From: Pseudomonas sputi
GTDB taxonomy: Bacteria; Pseudomonadota; Gammaproteobacteria; Pseudomonadales; Pseudomonadaceae
Length of the DNA stretch: 64,000 nucleotides
Direction of reading: 5' to 3'
NCBI RefSeq assembly: GCF_021603585.1
Contig: NZ_BQHI01000005.1
Location: 124,001-188,000 of the forward strand
Shown in pieces: positions 44,636 through 55,583 of this stretch. The notes under the pieces were generated by a model. That model searched no databases and was not told where the DNA came from. It worked only from the letters and a program-made list of their open reading frames with translations. A program made the position numbers and the translations under genes. Numbering within the stretch: the first letter of the stretch is position 1; the number at the start of each line of letters is the position of its first letter.

Positions 44636-45448
44636 TCACTGCGCGCCGCTTTCCTGCTGCTCAACGGTTTTGCCGCTGGCGGTGGCGCTGCCCAGCGGCG
44701 TCGTCAGGGCGGGGGCTGCGCCGTAGCGGGCGCTGAGCTCGGCATAGGCCGGTTCGCGCTTGAAACGCTTGAGTTCGGCGCCAAAGCGCTGCACCAGCAA
44801 ATCCATCCCGGCATTGCGCCGCACGGCCAGAAACTGGCTCTGGCGGCTGATGACCGTGGGGTTTTCAGTGATCTTGTCGCGAATGCCCAGTTCATCGAGC
44901 AAATGCTGACCCACGCGGCGATCGGTGATCAGCAGGTCGATGCGCCCGCGCACCAGTTTGCCGAAGTTGGCTTCATGGGTCGGGGCCGGTTCGCGGGTGA
45001 ACAACGTCGATTCGCGAAAATCGGAGCTGTACAGATAACCCGGTGAGGTGCCGATGGTCAGGCCCTTGAGGTCTTCCAGGCTGCGAAAAGGGTGCGGTCG
45101 CTCGTTGGCGTAAAACATCACGAACTCGACGTCCGACAGCGGTTCACTCGGGTAGAGCAGGGTGGCGTCGCGTTCATCGCTGTGGAAGATGTCCAGCGCG
45201 CCGTCGGCCTGGCCGGTTTCGAGCATCGACAGGCAGCGCTTCCATGGCAGGAACTGCCATTCGACTTCGATGCCCAGGCGCTTGAACACAATGGCGGTGG
45301 TTTCGTAGTCCAGTCCGAGGTTCTTGCCGTCTTGTTCATAGACGTACGGCGCCCACGGTTCGGTGACGATACGCAGCTTCTCGCCCCGAGCGGCAAAGCT
45401 CAGGCAAGTAAAAACCAGCACGGCGAATAACTGCGTGATCAAAGGCAT
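44636..45448 (-). CDS. Periplasmic solute-binding protein (SBP family 3), orphan
   Basis: The 270-residue protein has a signal peptide (about residues 1-21) and a family 3 solute-binding fold, with KLRIVTEPWAPYVYEQDGKNLGLDYETTAIVFKRLGIEVEWQFLPWKRC at the start. This subtype (PWAPY and W-K-R at the end of the first lobe) is often found alone rather than beside ABC transporter genes, and its ligand is unknown. It lies between metF and rhlE on the same strand. Its C-terminal 20 residues are a low-complexity extension. Confidence 0.85.
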   Translation of the reverse strand: MPLITQLFAVLVFTCLSFAARGEKLRIVTEPWAPYVYEQDGKNLGLDYETTAIVFKRLGIEVEWQFLPWKRCLSMLETGQADGALDIFHSDERDATLLYPSEPLSDVEFVMFYANERPHPFRSLEDLKGLTIGTSPGYLYSSDFRESTLFTREPAPTHEANFGKLVRGRIDLLITDRRVGQHLLDELGIRDKITENPTVISRQSQFLAVRRNAGMDLLVQRFGAELKRFKREPAYAELSARYGAAPALTTPLGSATASGKTVEQQESGAQ

Positions 45449-45524
45449 GGCTTGAGATTACGACGAGAAACGGCAAAGAGCCAGAAACTGGCCGCAGAAG
45501 CTCTGTTTCGGGCGTTAAAAGCAA

Positions 45525-45573
45525 AAGATCGCAGCGGCGAAAGCGCTGTAGGCGCGGTCGCGACTGCGATCTT
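45525..45573 (-). terminator. Probable terminator after metF
   Basis: AAGATCGCAG (45525-45534) and CTGCGATCTT (45564-45573) pair perfectly around a 29-base loop that can itself fold. On the minus strand it ends in TTTTGCTTTT. The sequence family resembles a repeat frequent near 3' ends in P. fluorescens genomes. Confidence 0.7.
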
Positions 45574-45594
45574 CTGGTCCTGCAGTTACGTCTT

Positions 45595-46440
45595 TTAGCG
45601 CGGCAACTTCAGGTTGTTCCAGATCGCCAGGCTCGGTTCGGCCTGGTTCATGGAATAGAAGTGCAGGCCGGGTGCGCCGCCTTGCAGCAGGCGTTCGCAC
45701 ATTTCGCTGACGACCTGTTCGCCAAAGCGCTGAATGCTTTGAGTGTCATCACCGTAGGCTTCCAGCTGCTTGCGGATCCAGCGCGGGATTTCCGCACCGC
45801 AGGCGTCGGAGAAGCGCGCGAGTTTGCTGTAGTTGGTGATCGGCATGATCCCTGGCACGACCGGGATGTCCACGCCCAGCGCCTGCAAACGCTCGACAAA
45901 GTAGAAGTAACTGTCGGCGTTGAAGAAGTACTGGGTGATCGCGCTGTCGGCACCGGCACGGGCCTTGCGCACGAAGTTGGCCAGATCGTCCTCGTAGTTG
46001 CGCGCCTGCGGATGCATCTCCGGGTAGGCGGCGACTTCGATGTGGAAATGATTGCCGGTTTCTTCACGAATGAATTCAACCAGTTCATTGGCGTGACGCA
46101 GCTCGCCGCTGGTCATGCCCATGCCGGACGGCAGGTCGCCACGCAGGGCGACGATGCGCTTGATACCGGCAGCCTTGTATTCGTTCAGCAGGCCGCGCAA
46201 GTCGTCCTTGCTGTCGCCGACGCACGACAGGTGCGGAGCGGCGGGGATTTTGACTTCGCTTTCCAGCTGCAACACGGTGTTCAGCGTGCGGTCACGGGTC
46301 GAGCCACCCGCGCCGTAGGTGCAGGAAAAGAAATCAGGGTTGTAGGTGGCCAACTGACGGGCAGTGGCGAGCAGTTTTTCATGCCCAGCATCGGTCTTGG
46401 TCGGGAAGAACTCGAAGCTGTAGCGACGGTCTTGGGACAT
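45595..46440 (-). CDS. metF: Methylenetetrahydrofolate reductase MetF
   Basis: MetF (281 residues) reduces 5,10-methylene-THF to 5-methyl-THF, the methyl donor for methionine synthase. The TIM-barrel sequence starts SFEFFPTKTDAGHEKLL and contains CTYGAGGSTRDRT, RIVALRGDLPSG and VPGIMPITNYSKLARFSDACG, the usual FAD and folate contacts. It lies 187 bases downstream of ahcY on the same strand; whether they form an operon is unclear because the gap is filled with repeated sequence. Confidence 0.97.
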   Translation of the reverse strand: MSQDRRYSFEFFPTKTDAGHEKLLATARQLATYNPDFFSCTYGAGGSTRDRTLNTVLQLESEVKIPAAPHLSCVGDSKDDLRGLLNEYKAAGIKRIVALRGDLPSGMGMTSGELRHANELVEFIREETGNHFHIEVAAYPEMHPQARNYEDDLANFVRKARAGADSAITQYFFNADSYFYFVERLQALGVDIPVVPGIMPITNYSKLARFSDACGAEIPRWIRKQLEAYGDDTQSIQRFGEQVVSEMCERLLQGGAPGLHFYSMNQAEPSLAIWNNLKLPR

Positions 46441-46627
46441 GGAGGGGACCTCCAGCTACAAGCTGCAAGCTTCAGGCTGCAAGAGCAGCGGAGGTGCGCC
46501 GGTCTCTTGTGTCTGAAACGTGCTGCCTGAAACTGTTTTGAAATAGGGGCAGAACTCGCAAGCTTCGTACGGCAAGTTCGGCTTTTGACCTTGCTTGCCG
46601 CTTGAAGCTTGAAGCTCGCAGCTGCTC
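46441..46627. repeat. Imperfect inverted repeats between ahcY and metF
   Basis: The left edge has AGCTACAAGCTGCAAGC-type sequence and an AAGAGCAGC box. The right edge has a run of GCTTGAAGC-type sequence ending in GCTGCTCTT. Together they form an imperfect inverted pair with about 100 bases between. The GCTTCAAGCTTGAAGC-type motif recurs in many Pseudomonas intergenic regions. A similar stretch is near 13408-13460. No gene is visible here. Confidence 0.55.
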
Positions 46628-48197
<1,570 letters not shown>

Positions 48198-48209
48198 GAA
48201 ACGGTGGCG

Positions 48210-48237
48210 ATTATAGCCGTCTGGACTGATCTTCCAA
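48210..48237 (-). promoter_or_regulatory. Sigma-70 promoter of ahcY
   Basis: On the minus strand TTGGAA (48237-48232) and a perfect TATAAT (48215-48210) are separated by 16 bases. Transcription would start near 48203, giving a leader that contains the whole SAH riboswitch. Confidence 0.75.
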
Positions 48238-48356
48238 AGGGTTTCTGTCGGCCAGATGAAGATCGCTTATCGCGACCATAGTAGAAGCCTGATGGAGCAT
48301 GACCGCTCAGTCTGCCAAGATGGCGCCATCATTCGGCAAGACGCTCAGGAGTGAAG

Positions 48357-48764
48357 ATGAATTTCCACACCCGCAAGTGGGTAAAACCCGAAGACCTCAA
48401 CCCCAACGGCACCCTGTTCGGCGGCAGCCTGCTGCGCTGGATCGACGAAGAAGCCGCCATCTACGCCATCGTTCAACTGGGCAACCAGCGTGTGGTGACC
48501 AAGTACATTTCCGAGATCAACTTCGTCAGCGCCTCGCGCCAGGGCGACATCATCGAACTGGGCATCACCGCCACCGAGTTCGGTCGCACCTCGATCACCC
48601 TGACCTGCGAAGTGCGCAACAAGATCACCCGCAAGAGCATCCTGACCGTCGAGAAGATGGTCTTCGTCAACCTCGGCGAAGACGGCCTGCCGGCGCCGCA
48701 CGGGCGAACCGAGATCAGATACGTCAAAGACCAGTTCAAGGATGACGTGCCCGTTACCGAGTAA
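48357..48764 (+). CDS. Acyl-CoA thioesterase, hotdog fold
   Basis: The 135-residue protein has the hotdog fold of small acyl-CoA thioesterases (YciA/BFIT type). NPNGTLFGGSLLRWIDEEAAIYA at residues 16-38 contains the helix-N-terminal GG and the acidic catalytic residue. It hydrolyses acyl-CoA, but the chain preference cannot be read. I start at the ATG at 48357 with AGGAG five bases upstream, rather than at a GTG at 48351. It is divergent from ahcY and alone on its transcript. Confidence 0.88.
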   Translation: MNFHTRKWVKPEDLNPNGTLFGGSLLRWIDEEAAIYAIVQLGNQRVVTKYISEINFVSASRQGDIIELGITATEFGRTSITLTCEVRNKITRKSILTVEKMVFVNLGEDGLPAPHGRTEIRYVKDQFKDDVPVTE

Positions 48765-48837
48765 TCGCGTCACACCGGCGAACGGAAGCCGAGCGGCGCG
48801 TGTCGTAGCCTTATGACCCCGCCACCGGTTTCCCGCC

Positions 48838-49725
48838 ATGACCACACCTACAGACGGCAAGACCCCCGACCTCTCGGCCAAGGAACAACACGAAGTCGAG
48901 AAAAACCAGCCGCCCCGCGCGGCGGTTCTGCATGAAATCATCCGCAAACAGGGCGACCAGGAACTGGAGCGCAGCATCGCCGCGCTGTGGTGGTCGGCGC
49001 TGGCAGCCGGGCTGACCATGGGCCTGTCGCTGATGGGCATGGGCCTGCTCAACTCGCGTCTGCCCGAGGGCGACGAATTCAAGGTGATTGCCAGTTTCGG
49101 CTACTGCGCAGGCTTTCTCGCGGTGATCCTCGCCCGCCAGCAACTGTTTACCGAAAACACCCTGACCGCTGTGCTCCCGGTGATGACGAAGCCGACCCTG
49201 GCCAATTTCGGCCGGCTGATCCGGCTCTGGACCGTGGTGCTGTTCGGCAACCTGTGCGGGACGATTCTGGTGGCGTACGTGATGCTCGAACTGCCGATCT
49301 TCGACAGCAAGACCGACGTGGCTTTCCTCGAAATCGGTCGCAAGGTCATGGAGAACCACGCCGGCCAGATGTTCGCCAAGGGCATCGTCTCGGGCTGGAT
49401 GATCGCCACCATGGTCTGGATGATCCCGTCCATGGAGAGCGCAAAGATGTGGATCATCATCCTGATCACCTATTTCATGGCGCTGGGCGATTTCACGCAC
49501 ATCGTGGTGGGTTCGGCGGAGGTGTCGTATCTGGTGTTTGCCGGCGAGTTGCCGTGGAGTGATTTCTGGGCGGTGTTTGCCGGGCCGACGCTGGCGGGGA
49601 ATATCATCGGCGGCAGTTTCATCTTTGCCCTGATCAGTCATGCGCAGATCCGCAGTGAAAGCGGCGCGCCGAAGGAGTCTGCGGATCAGGCCGAAAAGCC
49701 CGATCCGCAGTCGATCGAAAAATGA
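48838..49725 (+). CDS. Formate/nitrite transporter (FNT) family channel
   Basis: The 295-residue protein has a charged cytosolic N-terminus (about residues 1-50), then six hydrophobic helices with the FNT-typical RQQLFTENTLTAVLPVM segment, and VGSAEVSYLVFAG near residue 225. It most resembles the YfdC branch rather than FocA or NirC, and the transported ion is unknown. Its stop (TGA 49723-49725) directly abuts the stop of the convergent antiporter gene. Confidence 0.88.
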   Translation: MTTPTDGKTPDLSAKEQHEVEKNQPPRAAVLHEIIRKQGDQELERSIAALWWSALAAGLTMGLSLMGMGLLNSRLPEGDEFKVIASFGYCAGFLAVILARQQLFTENTLTAVLPVMTKPTLANFGRLIRLWTVVLFGNLCGTILVAYVMLELPIFDSKTDVAFLEIGRKVMENHAGQMFAKGIVSGWMIATMVWMIPSMESAKMWIIILITYFMALGDFTHIVVGSAEVSYLVFAGELPWSDFWAVFAGPTLAGNIIGGSFIFALISHAQIRSESGAPKESADQAEKPDPQSIEK

Positions 49726-50991
49726 TCAGTGGTGCGCGGGCTCGGCAGCGGTCGCCGGCTCATCGCGGGTTGCGTGCTTGACCAGTTTGCCGATGGTCAA
49801 GCCCTGCAACAGGATCGACGACAGCACCACGATGTAGGTGATGCTCAGCAACAGATCGCGCTCCGGGCCCAGCGGCAGGGCCAGGGCCAATGCCACCGAA
49901 ACACCGCCGCGCAATCCGCCCCAGGTCAGGATCCGGATGGTGCCGCGTGGCACCGTGCGCCAGCGGCGCAGCAAGACAATGGCCGGGGCCACGGTGAGCA
50001 GGCGCGACAGCAGAATCGCCAGAGCCAGCAGACTCGCCGCCGCCACGTGCAGCCAGTTGAACGGTAGCAGCAACAGCTCCAGGCCGATCAATGCGAACAG
50101 CAGAGCGTTGAGCATGTCGTCGAGTAATTCCCAGAAACCGTCGAGGTATTTGCGGGTCATGTCGTTCATCGCCAGGTTGCGACCCAGGTTGCCGATGATC
50201 AGACCGGCGACCACCATCGCAATCGGCGCCGAGACGTGCAGTTCGGTGGCCATCGCCGAACCGCCGATCACCAGCGCCAGGGTCAGCATGACTTCGATCT
50301 GGTGTTGCTCGATGCTCTTGATCATCAGGTACACCAGATAACCGATCAGCCCGCCGAACAGCACACCGCCCACCGCTTCGTGGACGAACAGCATGGCCGT
50401 GGCACCGACGGTCGGGGTTTCGCCCAGTTGCGCGATGCCCAGCAACACGGTGAACACCACCACGGCGGTGCCATCGTTGAACAGCGATTCGCCGACGATG
50501 GTGGTTTTCAGCGGTTTCGAGGCATTGGCCGTACGCAACACACCGAGTACCGCAATCGGGTCGGTCGGGGAAATCAGCGCGCCGAACAACAGGCAGTAGA
50601 GAAAGCTCACGTGCCAGCCGAACAGGGCAAAAATGTAGTAGGCGAGGCTGCCGATCACGGCGGTGGCGATCAGTACTCCGAAGGTCGCCAGCAGGCCGAT
50701 GGGCCAGCGGTAGCTGCGCAGGTCGTTCAGGTTCACGTGCAAGGCACCGGCGAACAGCAGGAACGAGAGCATCCAGTTCATCAGCAGATCACCGAAGTCG
50801 ATCTGGCCGATCAGTTGCTGCACGCGCTCTTCCAGACCGGGGTAACCGAGCAGGCTCAAGCCTTGCAGCAACAGGGAAAACATCAGTGCGGTAACCATCA
50901 CGCCGATGGTCGGAGGCAGGCCGATGAAGCGGAAATTGACGAAGGTAAGGAGGGTGGTGAGGCAGATGAAAGCGGCGACGAGTTCAAGCAT
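49726..50991 (-). CDS. Na+/H+ antiporter of the CPA1 (NhaP) family
   Basis: This 421-residue membrane protein has about 12 hydrophobic helices. SLFNDGTAVVVFTVLLG contains the ND pair of the cation site, with LISPTDPIAVLGVLR earlier and WGGLRGGVSVALALALP in the last third. All are landmarks of CPA1 antiporters. I start at the ATG at 50989-50991 (AAAGGA upstream); further in-frame extension adds polar residues unlike the family. It faces the FNT gene. Confidence 0.92.
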   Translation of the reverse strand: MLELVAAFICLTTLLTFVNFRFIGLPPTIGVMVTALMFSLLLQGLSLLGYPGLEERVQQLIGQIDFGDLLMNWMLSFLLFAGALHVNLNDLRSYRWPIGLLATFGVLIATAVIGSLAYYIFALFGWHVSFLYCLLFGALISPTDPIAVLGVLRTANASKPLKTTIVGESLFNDGTAVVVFTVLLGIAQLGETPTVGATAMLFVHEAVGGVLFGGLIGYLVYLMIKSIEQHQIEVMLTLALVIGGSAMATELHVSAPIAMVVAGLIIGNLGRNLAMNDMTRKYLDGFWELLDDMLNALLFALIGLELLLLPFNWLHVAAASLLALAILLSRLLTVAPAIVLLRRWRTVPRGTIRILTWGGLRGGVSVALALALPLGPERDLLLSITYIVVLSSILLQGLTIGKLVKHATRDEPATAAEPAHH

Positions 50992-51094
50992 CCGGGGTCC
51001 TTTGGATGGGGTGAGAAGACAGCGCGCCCATTCATGAGCGCAAGGGTTGGATGGGCTGACGCCGGGTGGGGACACAAACGTGTCCCCGGGAAAA

Positions 51095-52264
51095 TCAGCC
51101 GGACACATTGACCGCAGCGACACCGCGACGTTGCAGGTAGATGAAAAACAGCGCCGTCAGCACGGTCAGCACGCCCACCAGCGCGCCGGTCCAGGGCAAG
51201 TCCGCGAGGTCCGCGCCACTGGCTACCACCAGCCCGCCGATCCATGCGCCGGTAGCATTGCCGAGGTTGAATGCGCTCTGGTTCAGGGTCGAACCGAGGT
51301 TCGGTGCTTCATGCGCCTGATCGATGATCAGCAGTTGCAGGATCGGGCACAGGGCGAAGGCAAAAATCCCCCACAGCACCAGCGTGATCGCCGCCGGAAC
51401 CACCGAACGACTGGTCTGGCTGAACGCCGCCAGAATCACCACCACCGCCAGCGCCACACCCATCAGCGACGGCAGCAGGCGGCTGTCGGCCAGGCGCCCG
51501 CCGAGCATGCTGCCGCCGGTCAGGCCGACACCGAACAACAACAGCATCACGGTCACGCCGTGAGGGCTGACACCGGTGATGTCCTGCAGAATCGGCGCGA
51601 TGTAGGTGAACACACTGAACAGACTGGTGGACGCCAGCACGCTCATGCCCAGCGCCAGCAACACGTTGACCTTGCCCAGCACCTTGAACTCGCTGGCGAG
51701 GTTGGCCTTGTCCATCGGGATGTGTTTCGGCAGCCACAGCCATTGGGCGAGGGCGGCCATCACGCCGATCACCGAGACCGCCCAGAAGGTCGAGCGCCAG
51801 CCGGCGTACTGGCCGAGCGCGGTGCCCAGCGGTACGCCGAGGACGTTGGCCAGGGTCAGGCCGGTGAACATCATGGCAATCGCCTGCGCCCGTTTGTTCG
51901 GTGCGACCAGTCCGGCGGCCACCACCGAACCGATGCCGAAGAACGCCCCGTGGCACAGCGCGGTGACCACCCGCGCCGCCATCAGCGTCGCGTAGTTCGG
52001 TGCCAGTGCGCACAGCACGTTGCCGAGGATGAACATCAGCGTCATGCCCAGCAGCGTGGCCTTGCGCGGCATGTTGGCGGTGCCGATCGCCAGGATCGGC
52101 GCACCGAATACCACGCCCAGGGCATAGCCGGTGATCAACAGGCCGGCGTGGGGAATGCTCACCGCGAGGTCGCGGGCGACATCGGGCAGCAGGCCCATGA
52201 TGACGAATTCAGTGGTGCCGATGCCGAAAGCGGCAACAGCGAGGGCAAGCAAGGCGAGTGGCAT
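51095..52264 (-). CDS. MFS transporter, arabinose efflux / drug efflux type
   Basis: The 389-residue protein has 12 hydrophobic helices and the DHA1-type start MPLALLALAVAAFGIGTTEFVIMGLLPDVARDL, with the GxxxGPxxGG-like GYALGVVFGAPILA in helix 2 and R-x-x-x-L between helices. It belongs to the AraJ/Bcr-type efflux group; the substrate is unknown. I start at the ATG at 52262-52264. It is divergent from the EamA gene across 219 bases, in which I see no clear operator. Confidence 0.9.
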   Translation of the reverse strand: MPLALLALAVAAFGIGTTEFVIMGLLPDVARDLAVSIPHAGLLITGYALGVVFGAPILAIGTANMPRKATLLGMTLMFILGNVLCALAPNYATLMAARVVTALCHGAFFGIGSVVAAGLVAPNKRAQAIAMMFTGLTLANVLGVPLGTALGQYAGWRSTFWAVSVIGVMAALAQWLWLPKHIPMDKANLASEFKVLGKVNVLLALGMSVLASTSLFSVFTYIAPILQDITGVSPHGVTVMLLLFGVGLTGGSMLGGRLADSRLLPSLMGVALAVVVILAAFSQTSRSVVPAAITLVLWGIFAFALCPILQLLIIDQAHEAPNLGSTLNQSAFNLGNATGAWIGGLVVASGADLADLPWTGALVGVLTVLTALFFIYLQRRGVAAVNVSG

Positions 52265-52483
52265 GCGCAAGGTCTCTGTCGGTAGTCTTGACGCTTTGAT
52301 CAGGCATACGCAGGCCGGCAACCGGTCTCGGGCGAGAGCGGGGCAGGCAGGAATTATTGGAATTTATCTGTGCGCAACTGAGTGCGGCGTGGTCGCTTGC
52401 AGTATAAACAGCTGCTGACACATCGCGAATCAATAATCTGACTAATTGGCTCAGGCTCAACAACAAGAACAAAGGAGTGGCAC

Positions 52484-53317
52484 GTGCTGGCGACAGCTCT
52501 GGTGTTGGTGGCGGCGCTGCTGCACGCGGCGTGGAACACGTTGATCAAGTTCAGCGCCGAACGGCTGCTGGTGGTGGCCTGCATGGACACCGTGGCGCTG
52601 TTGTTCGTGGCGCTGGCGTCGCCTTTCATCAGCCTGCCGCCGCCGGAAATCTGGCCGTGGATTCTGGCGTCGGCGGCGTTCGAGCTGCTCTATCGCTATC
52701 TGTTGATCCAGGCCTATCGGGTCGGCGATCTGGGGCTGGTCTATCCGTTGATGCGCGGATTGTCGCCGCTGGTGGTACTGGCGCTGACCCTGATCTTCGC
52801 CGGCGAAGTGCTGACCCCCCAGCAGATCTTCGGGATCCTGTTGATCCCGCTGGGCATGGCTTGTCTGCTCTGGCAGGGCGGCGGCGGGAAACACTTGCCG
52901 TGGTCGATGCTGCCGGTGGTGGCGCTGATCGGGTTGTGCATCGGTTGCTACACCTACATCGATGGCCAGGCGTTGCGGCGTTGGTCACATCCGCTGGACT
53001 ACCTGGTCTGGGTCACGCTGCTCAGTGCCTGGCCGTTTCCCTTGCTGGCGTGGGTGGCCAAACGGCCGGCGTTCATGCTGTTCTGGCGCGAGCAATGGAC
53101 GCTGGGACTGGCGGTCGGGTTCTGCGTGTTGTTCAGCTACGCTCTGGTGCTGTGGGCGATGCAGTTGGGCTCGATTGCCGAAGCAGCGGCGTTGCGTGAA
53201 ATCAGTGTGATCCTGGTGGTGCTGTTCGGTATGCGTTACCTGAAAGAACCTTTCGGCCGGCCGCGGCTCTTAGCCTGTGGGCTGGTGCTGATCGGCATGC
53301 TGGTGATGAAGCTCTGA
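52484..53317 (+). CDS. EamA/DMT family permease
   Basis: The 277-residue protein has ten hydrophobic helices arranged as two EamA repeats (residues about 1-130 and 140-277), with AWNTLIKFSAERLL in the first helix pair and AEAAALREISVILVVLFGMRYLKEPFG in the second. It is a drug/metabolite transporter of unknown substrate. The start is GTG at 52484, with AAAGGAG nine bases upstream. A MAPEG gene follows by 40 bases and may be in the same transcript. Confidence 0.88.
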   Translation: MLATALVLVAALLHAAWNTLIKFSAERLLVVACMDTVALLFVALASPFISLPPPEIWPWILASAAFELLYRYLLIQAYRVGDLGLVYPLMRGLSPLVVLALTLIFAGEVLTPQQIFGILLIPLGMACLLWQGGGGKHLPWSMLPVVALIGLCIGCYTYIDGQALRRWSHPLDYLVWVTLLSAWPFPLLAWVAKRPAFMLFWREQWTLGLAVGFCVLFSYALVLWAMQLGSIAEAAALREISVILVVLFGMRYLKEPFGRPRLLACGLVLIGMLVMKL

Positions 53318-53357
53318 CCGCCCGGAAACTCTAAAAACTCGAAAGAAGGACGGCGTT

Positions 53358-53741
53358 ATGACAGTGGCTTTGTGGTGTGTGTTGATCGCGATCTTTCTGC
53401 CCTATCTGTGTACCGTCGTGGCCAAGGCCTCGGGCGGTTTCAGACTGCGGGACAATCATGATCCCCGGGACTTTCTGGACAGCGTGGATGGCGTGGCCCG
53501 GCGTGCCCATGCGGCGCAACTGAACAGTTTTGAAGTGACCCCGGCGTTTGCGGCGGCGGTGATCGTCGCGCACCTGGTGGGCACGGCAGAATTGGTGACG
53601 GTCAATGTGCTGGCGGTGCTGTTCATCACCAGTCGCCTGCTCTACATCATTTGCTATCTGGCGGATTGGGCGGCTTTGCGCTCGTTGGTCTGGTTTGTCG
53701 GGATGGCGCTGATTGCCAGCTTCTTCTTCGTTTCGGTCTGA
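53358..53741 (+). CDS. MAPEG family membrane protein
   Basis: The 127-residue protein has four hydrophobic helices and a typical MAPEG pattern: DNHDPRDFLDSVDGVARRAHAAQLNSFEVTPAFAAAVIV after helix 1 (the R-x-x-R-A-x-x-N-x-x-E signature) and SRLLYIICYLAD later. MAPEG proteins include glutathione-dependent transferases; the bacterial members like this one are mostly uncharacterised. It ends in a bidirectional terminator. Confidence 0.9.
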   Translation: MTVALWCVLIAIFLPYLCTVVAKASGGFRLRDNHDPRDFLDSVDGVARRAHAAQLNSFEVTPAFAAAVIVAHLVGTAELVTVNVLAVLFITSRLLYIICYLADWAALRSLVWFVGMALIASFFFVSV

Positions 53742-53746
53742 ACCTG

Positions 53747-53781
53747 AAAAGATCGCAGGCTGACGAGGCCTGCGATCTTTT
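53747..53781. terminator. Bidirectional terminator between MAPEG and mltA genes
   Basis: A 14-base stem (53747-53760 with 53768-53781) around a seven-base loop starts with AAAA and ends with TTTT. It serves both convergent genes. Confidence 0.93.
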
Positions 53782-53790
53782 GCGTTGTGC

Positions 53791-54963
53791 TTACGGCTTG
53801 TCGGCCACCTGCGGCACTTGCGGCAACGCCGCGCCTTTCGGCCAGAGCATCCATATCTGCCCTTGCTGCTTCATGTCGCCAGCCAGTTGACCGGCGGCAT
53901 CGCCGGTGCCCCAGAACAGATCCGCGCGAACCTCACCGGCAATCGCGCCGCCAGTGTCCTGTGCAGCCACCGGGCGTACCAGCGGCGTGCCGTCGGGGCG
54001 AGTGGTTGATAGCCACAACAGGCTGCCCAACGGAATCACTTTGCGATCCACCGCCGCGCTGTAACCGGCGGTCAGCGGTACGTTCAGCGAGCCGCGCGGC
54101 CCTTCGTTGCTGTCCGGGTTGCGGGTGAAGAACACGTAGCTCGGATTGCTCGCCAGCAGTTCCGGAATGCGCGACGGGTTGGCCTTGGCCCAGTTGCTGA
54201 TCGCGCCCATGGTCACCTCTTCTTTTTTCAGCTCGCCCTGTTCCACCAGCCAACGGCCGATCGGCCGGTATGGGTGACCGTTCTGGTCGGCGTAGGCGAT
54301 GCGCAGTTGGCGACCGTCATCGGTCTGGATCCGCCCCGAACCCTGAATCTGCAGGAATTGCAGGTTCATCGGGTCGGTCAGCCAGGCCACGACCGGTGCC
54401 TTGACGCCCTGACTCTCGATGGTCGCCGCATCGTCGTAAGGCTTGAGCACGCGACCTTCGAGGCGACCGCGCAGGCGCTTGCCTTTCAGTTCCGGGTAAA
54501 TGCTGTCCAGCGAGACAATGATCATGTCTTCGGGCACGCCGTACACCGGCACGTTGGCGGTGGCAGTTTGCGTCAGGCTGCCGGGATAGACCGGTTCGTA
54601 GTAGCCGGTGATCAGACCGTTGGGATTGTCGTTCTCGGCGCGCAGGCCGAAGACGTCGAGGTTCTGCTTGAGGAAGGCGCGGATGTCCCCAGCACTTTGC
54701 GGGACGTTGGCGGCGGCTGCACAGGTCGGGCCCCAGACCGGGTCAGCCTTGAGCCGGGTGCAGGCGCTACGCCAGGAACCGAAACCGGCCACCAGATCGC
54801 TGTCGGACACTGCGGGCAGGGCTTCCCAGGTGGCGCTTGAGTACGTGGCCAGGGCGTGGGTTTTCGGCTTGGCGCTGTCGCCACCGGTGCAGCCGGCGAG
54901 GATCGCCAGCAGTGGGAGCGTGGCGATGAGCGGATGACGCCAGGCCTTGAAACGGCTGTTCAT
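53791..54963 (-). CDS. mltA: Membrane-bound lytic murein transglycosylase A
   Basis: MltA (390 residues) cleaves glycan strands of peptidoglycan to 1,6-anhydromuropeptides. The lipobox LLAILAGC at about residues 17-24 predicts an outer-membrane lipoprotein. LITGYYEPVYPGS and the catalytic region AAQDTGGAIAGEVRADLFWGTGDAAGQLAG with its Asp residues are present. I start at the ATG at 54961-54963 so that the signal peptide is of normal length. It ends just before the terminator it shares with the MAPEG gene. Confidence 0.94.
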   Translation of the reverse strand: MNSRFKAWRHPLIATLPLLAILAGCTGGDSAKPKTHALATYSSATWEALPAVSDSDLVAGFGSWRSACTRLKADPVWGPTCAAAANVPQSAGDIRAFLKQNLDVFGLRAENDNPNGLITGYYEPVYPGSLTQTATANVPVYGVPEDMIIVSLDSIYPELKGKRLRGRLEGRVLKPYDDAATIESQGVKAPVVAWLTDPMNLQFLQIQGSGRIQTDDGRQLRIAYADQNGHPYRPIGRWLVEQGELKKEEVTMGAISNWAKANPSRIPELLASNPSYVFFTRNPDSNEGPRGSLNVPLTAGYSAAVDRKVIPLGSLLWLSTTRPDGTPLVRPVAAQDTGGAIAGEVRADLFWGTGDAAGQLAGDMKQQGQIWMLWPKGAALPQVPQVADKP

Positions 54964-55091
54964 GGAGAGTTTCCTGTGCCGGTTGCAGAAGTGCTCCATG
55001 CGCTCCAGCAACCCGTATTGTTAATAGGGCTATTGGTGTTTGGCGGTGACCCGAGGATACTGGCCGCCGATTTCCGCGACCTGAAGCCACC

Positions 55092-55541
55092 ATGACTCTT
55101 AAACGAATTTCTGTTGTATTGCTGGCCTGCCTGACCTTGTCCGCCTGTGGCGGCGTCGACCCGAATTCCCCGCTGGGCCAGCGCAAGGCGATCTTCAAGC
55201 AGATGCTCAAGACCGGCGAAGACCTGGGAGGCATGTTGCGTGGGCGCATCCCGTTCGACGGAGCGAAATTCGCCGAAGGCGCGGTCAAGCTCGATGCGTT
55301 GTCCCATGAGCCGTGGAAACATTTCCCGCAGGTGCGCGAAGAAGATCACACCAGTGCCAAGGACGATGTCTGGCAGAAACAGGCCCGTTTCCAGGAGATG
55401 GCCCGCACCCTTGAAGCGGCCACCGGTGAACTGGTGATCGCCAGCCAGGTGCAACCCTACAAGGCCAGCAACCTGGGGCCGGCCGTGCAGAAAGTCGAAG
55501 ATGCCTGCAGTGCCTGCCATAAAGAGTTTCGCGACCACTGA
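55092..55541 (+). CDS. Cytochrome c'-type lipoprotein
   Basis: The 149-residue protein has a lipoprotein signal ending LTLSACGG (Cys near residue 19) and a four-helix cytochrome c' fold. The single heme site CSACH is close to the C-terminus, with fifth-ligand geometry typical of cytochrome c' (CSACHKEFRDH). The role may be NO handling or electron transfer, but neither is shown. It is divergent from mltA over 128 bases and ends with a hairpin. Confidence 0.9.
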   Translation: MTLKRISVVLLACLTLSACGGVDPNSPLGQRKAIFKQMLKTGEDLGGMLRGRIPFDGAKFAEGAVKLDALSHEPWKHFPQVREEDHTSAKDDVWQKQARFQEMARTLEAATGELVIASQVQPYKASNLGPAVQKVEDACSACHKEFRDH

Positions 55542-55547
55542 TGTTCG

Positions 55548-55576
55548 AGGAATCACGGCTTTTGGCTGTGATTCCT
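55548..55576 (+). terminator. Hairpin after the cytochrome c' gene
   Basis: Twelve bases (55548-55559) pair with 55565-55576, with one G-U wobble and a five-base loop. The following sequence is only moderately T-rich (GGCTTTCTT). It lies between two convergent genes. Confidence 0.65.
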
Positions 55577-55583
55577 GGCTTTC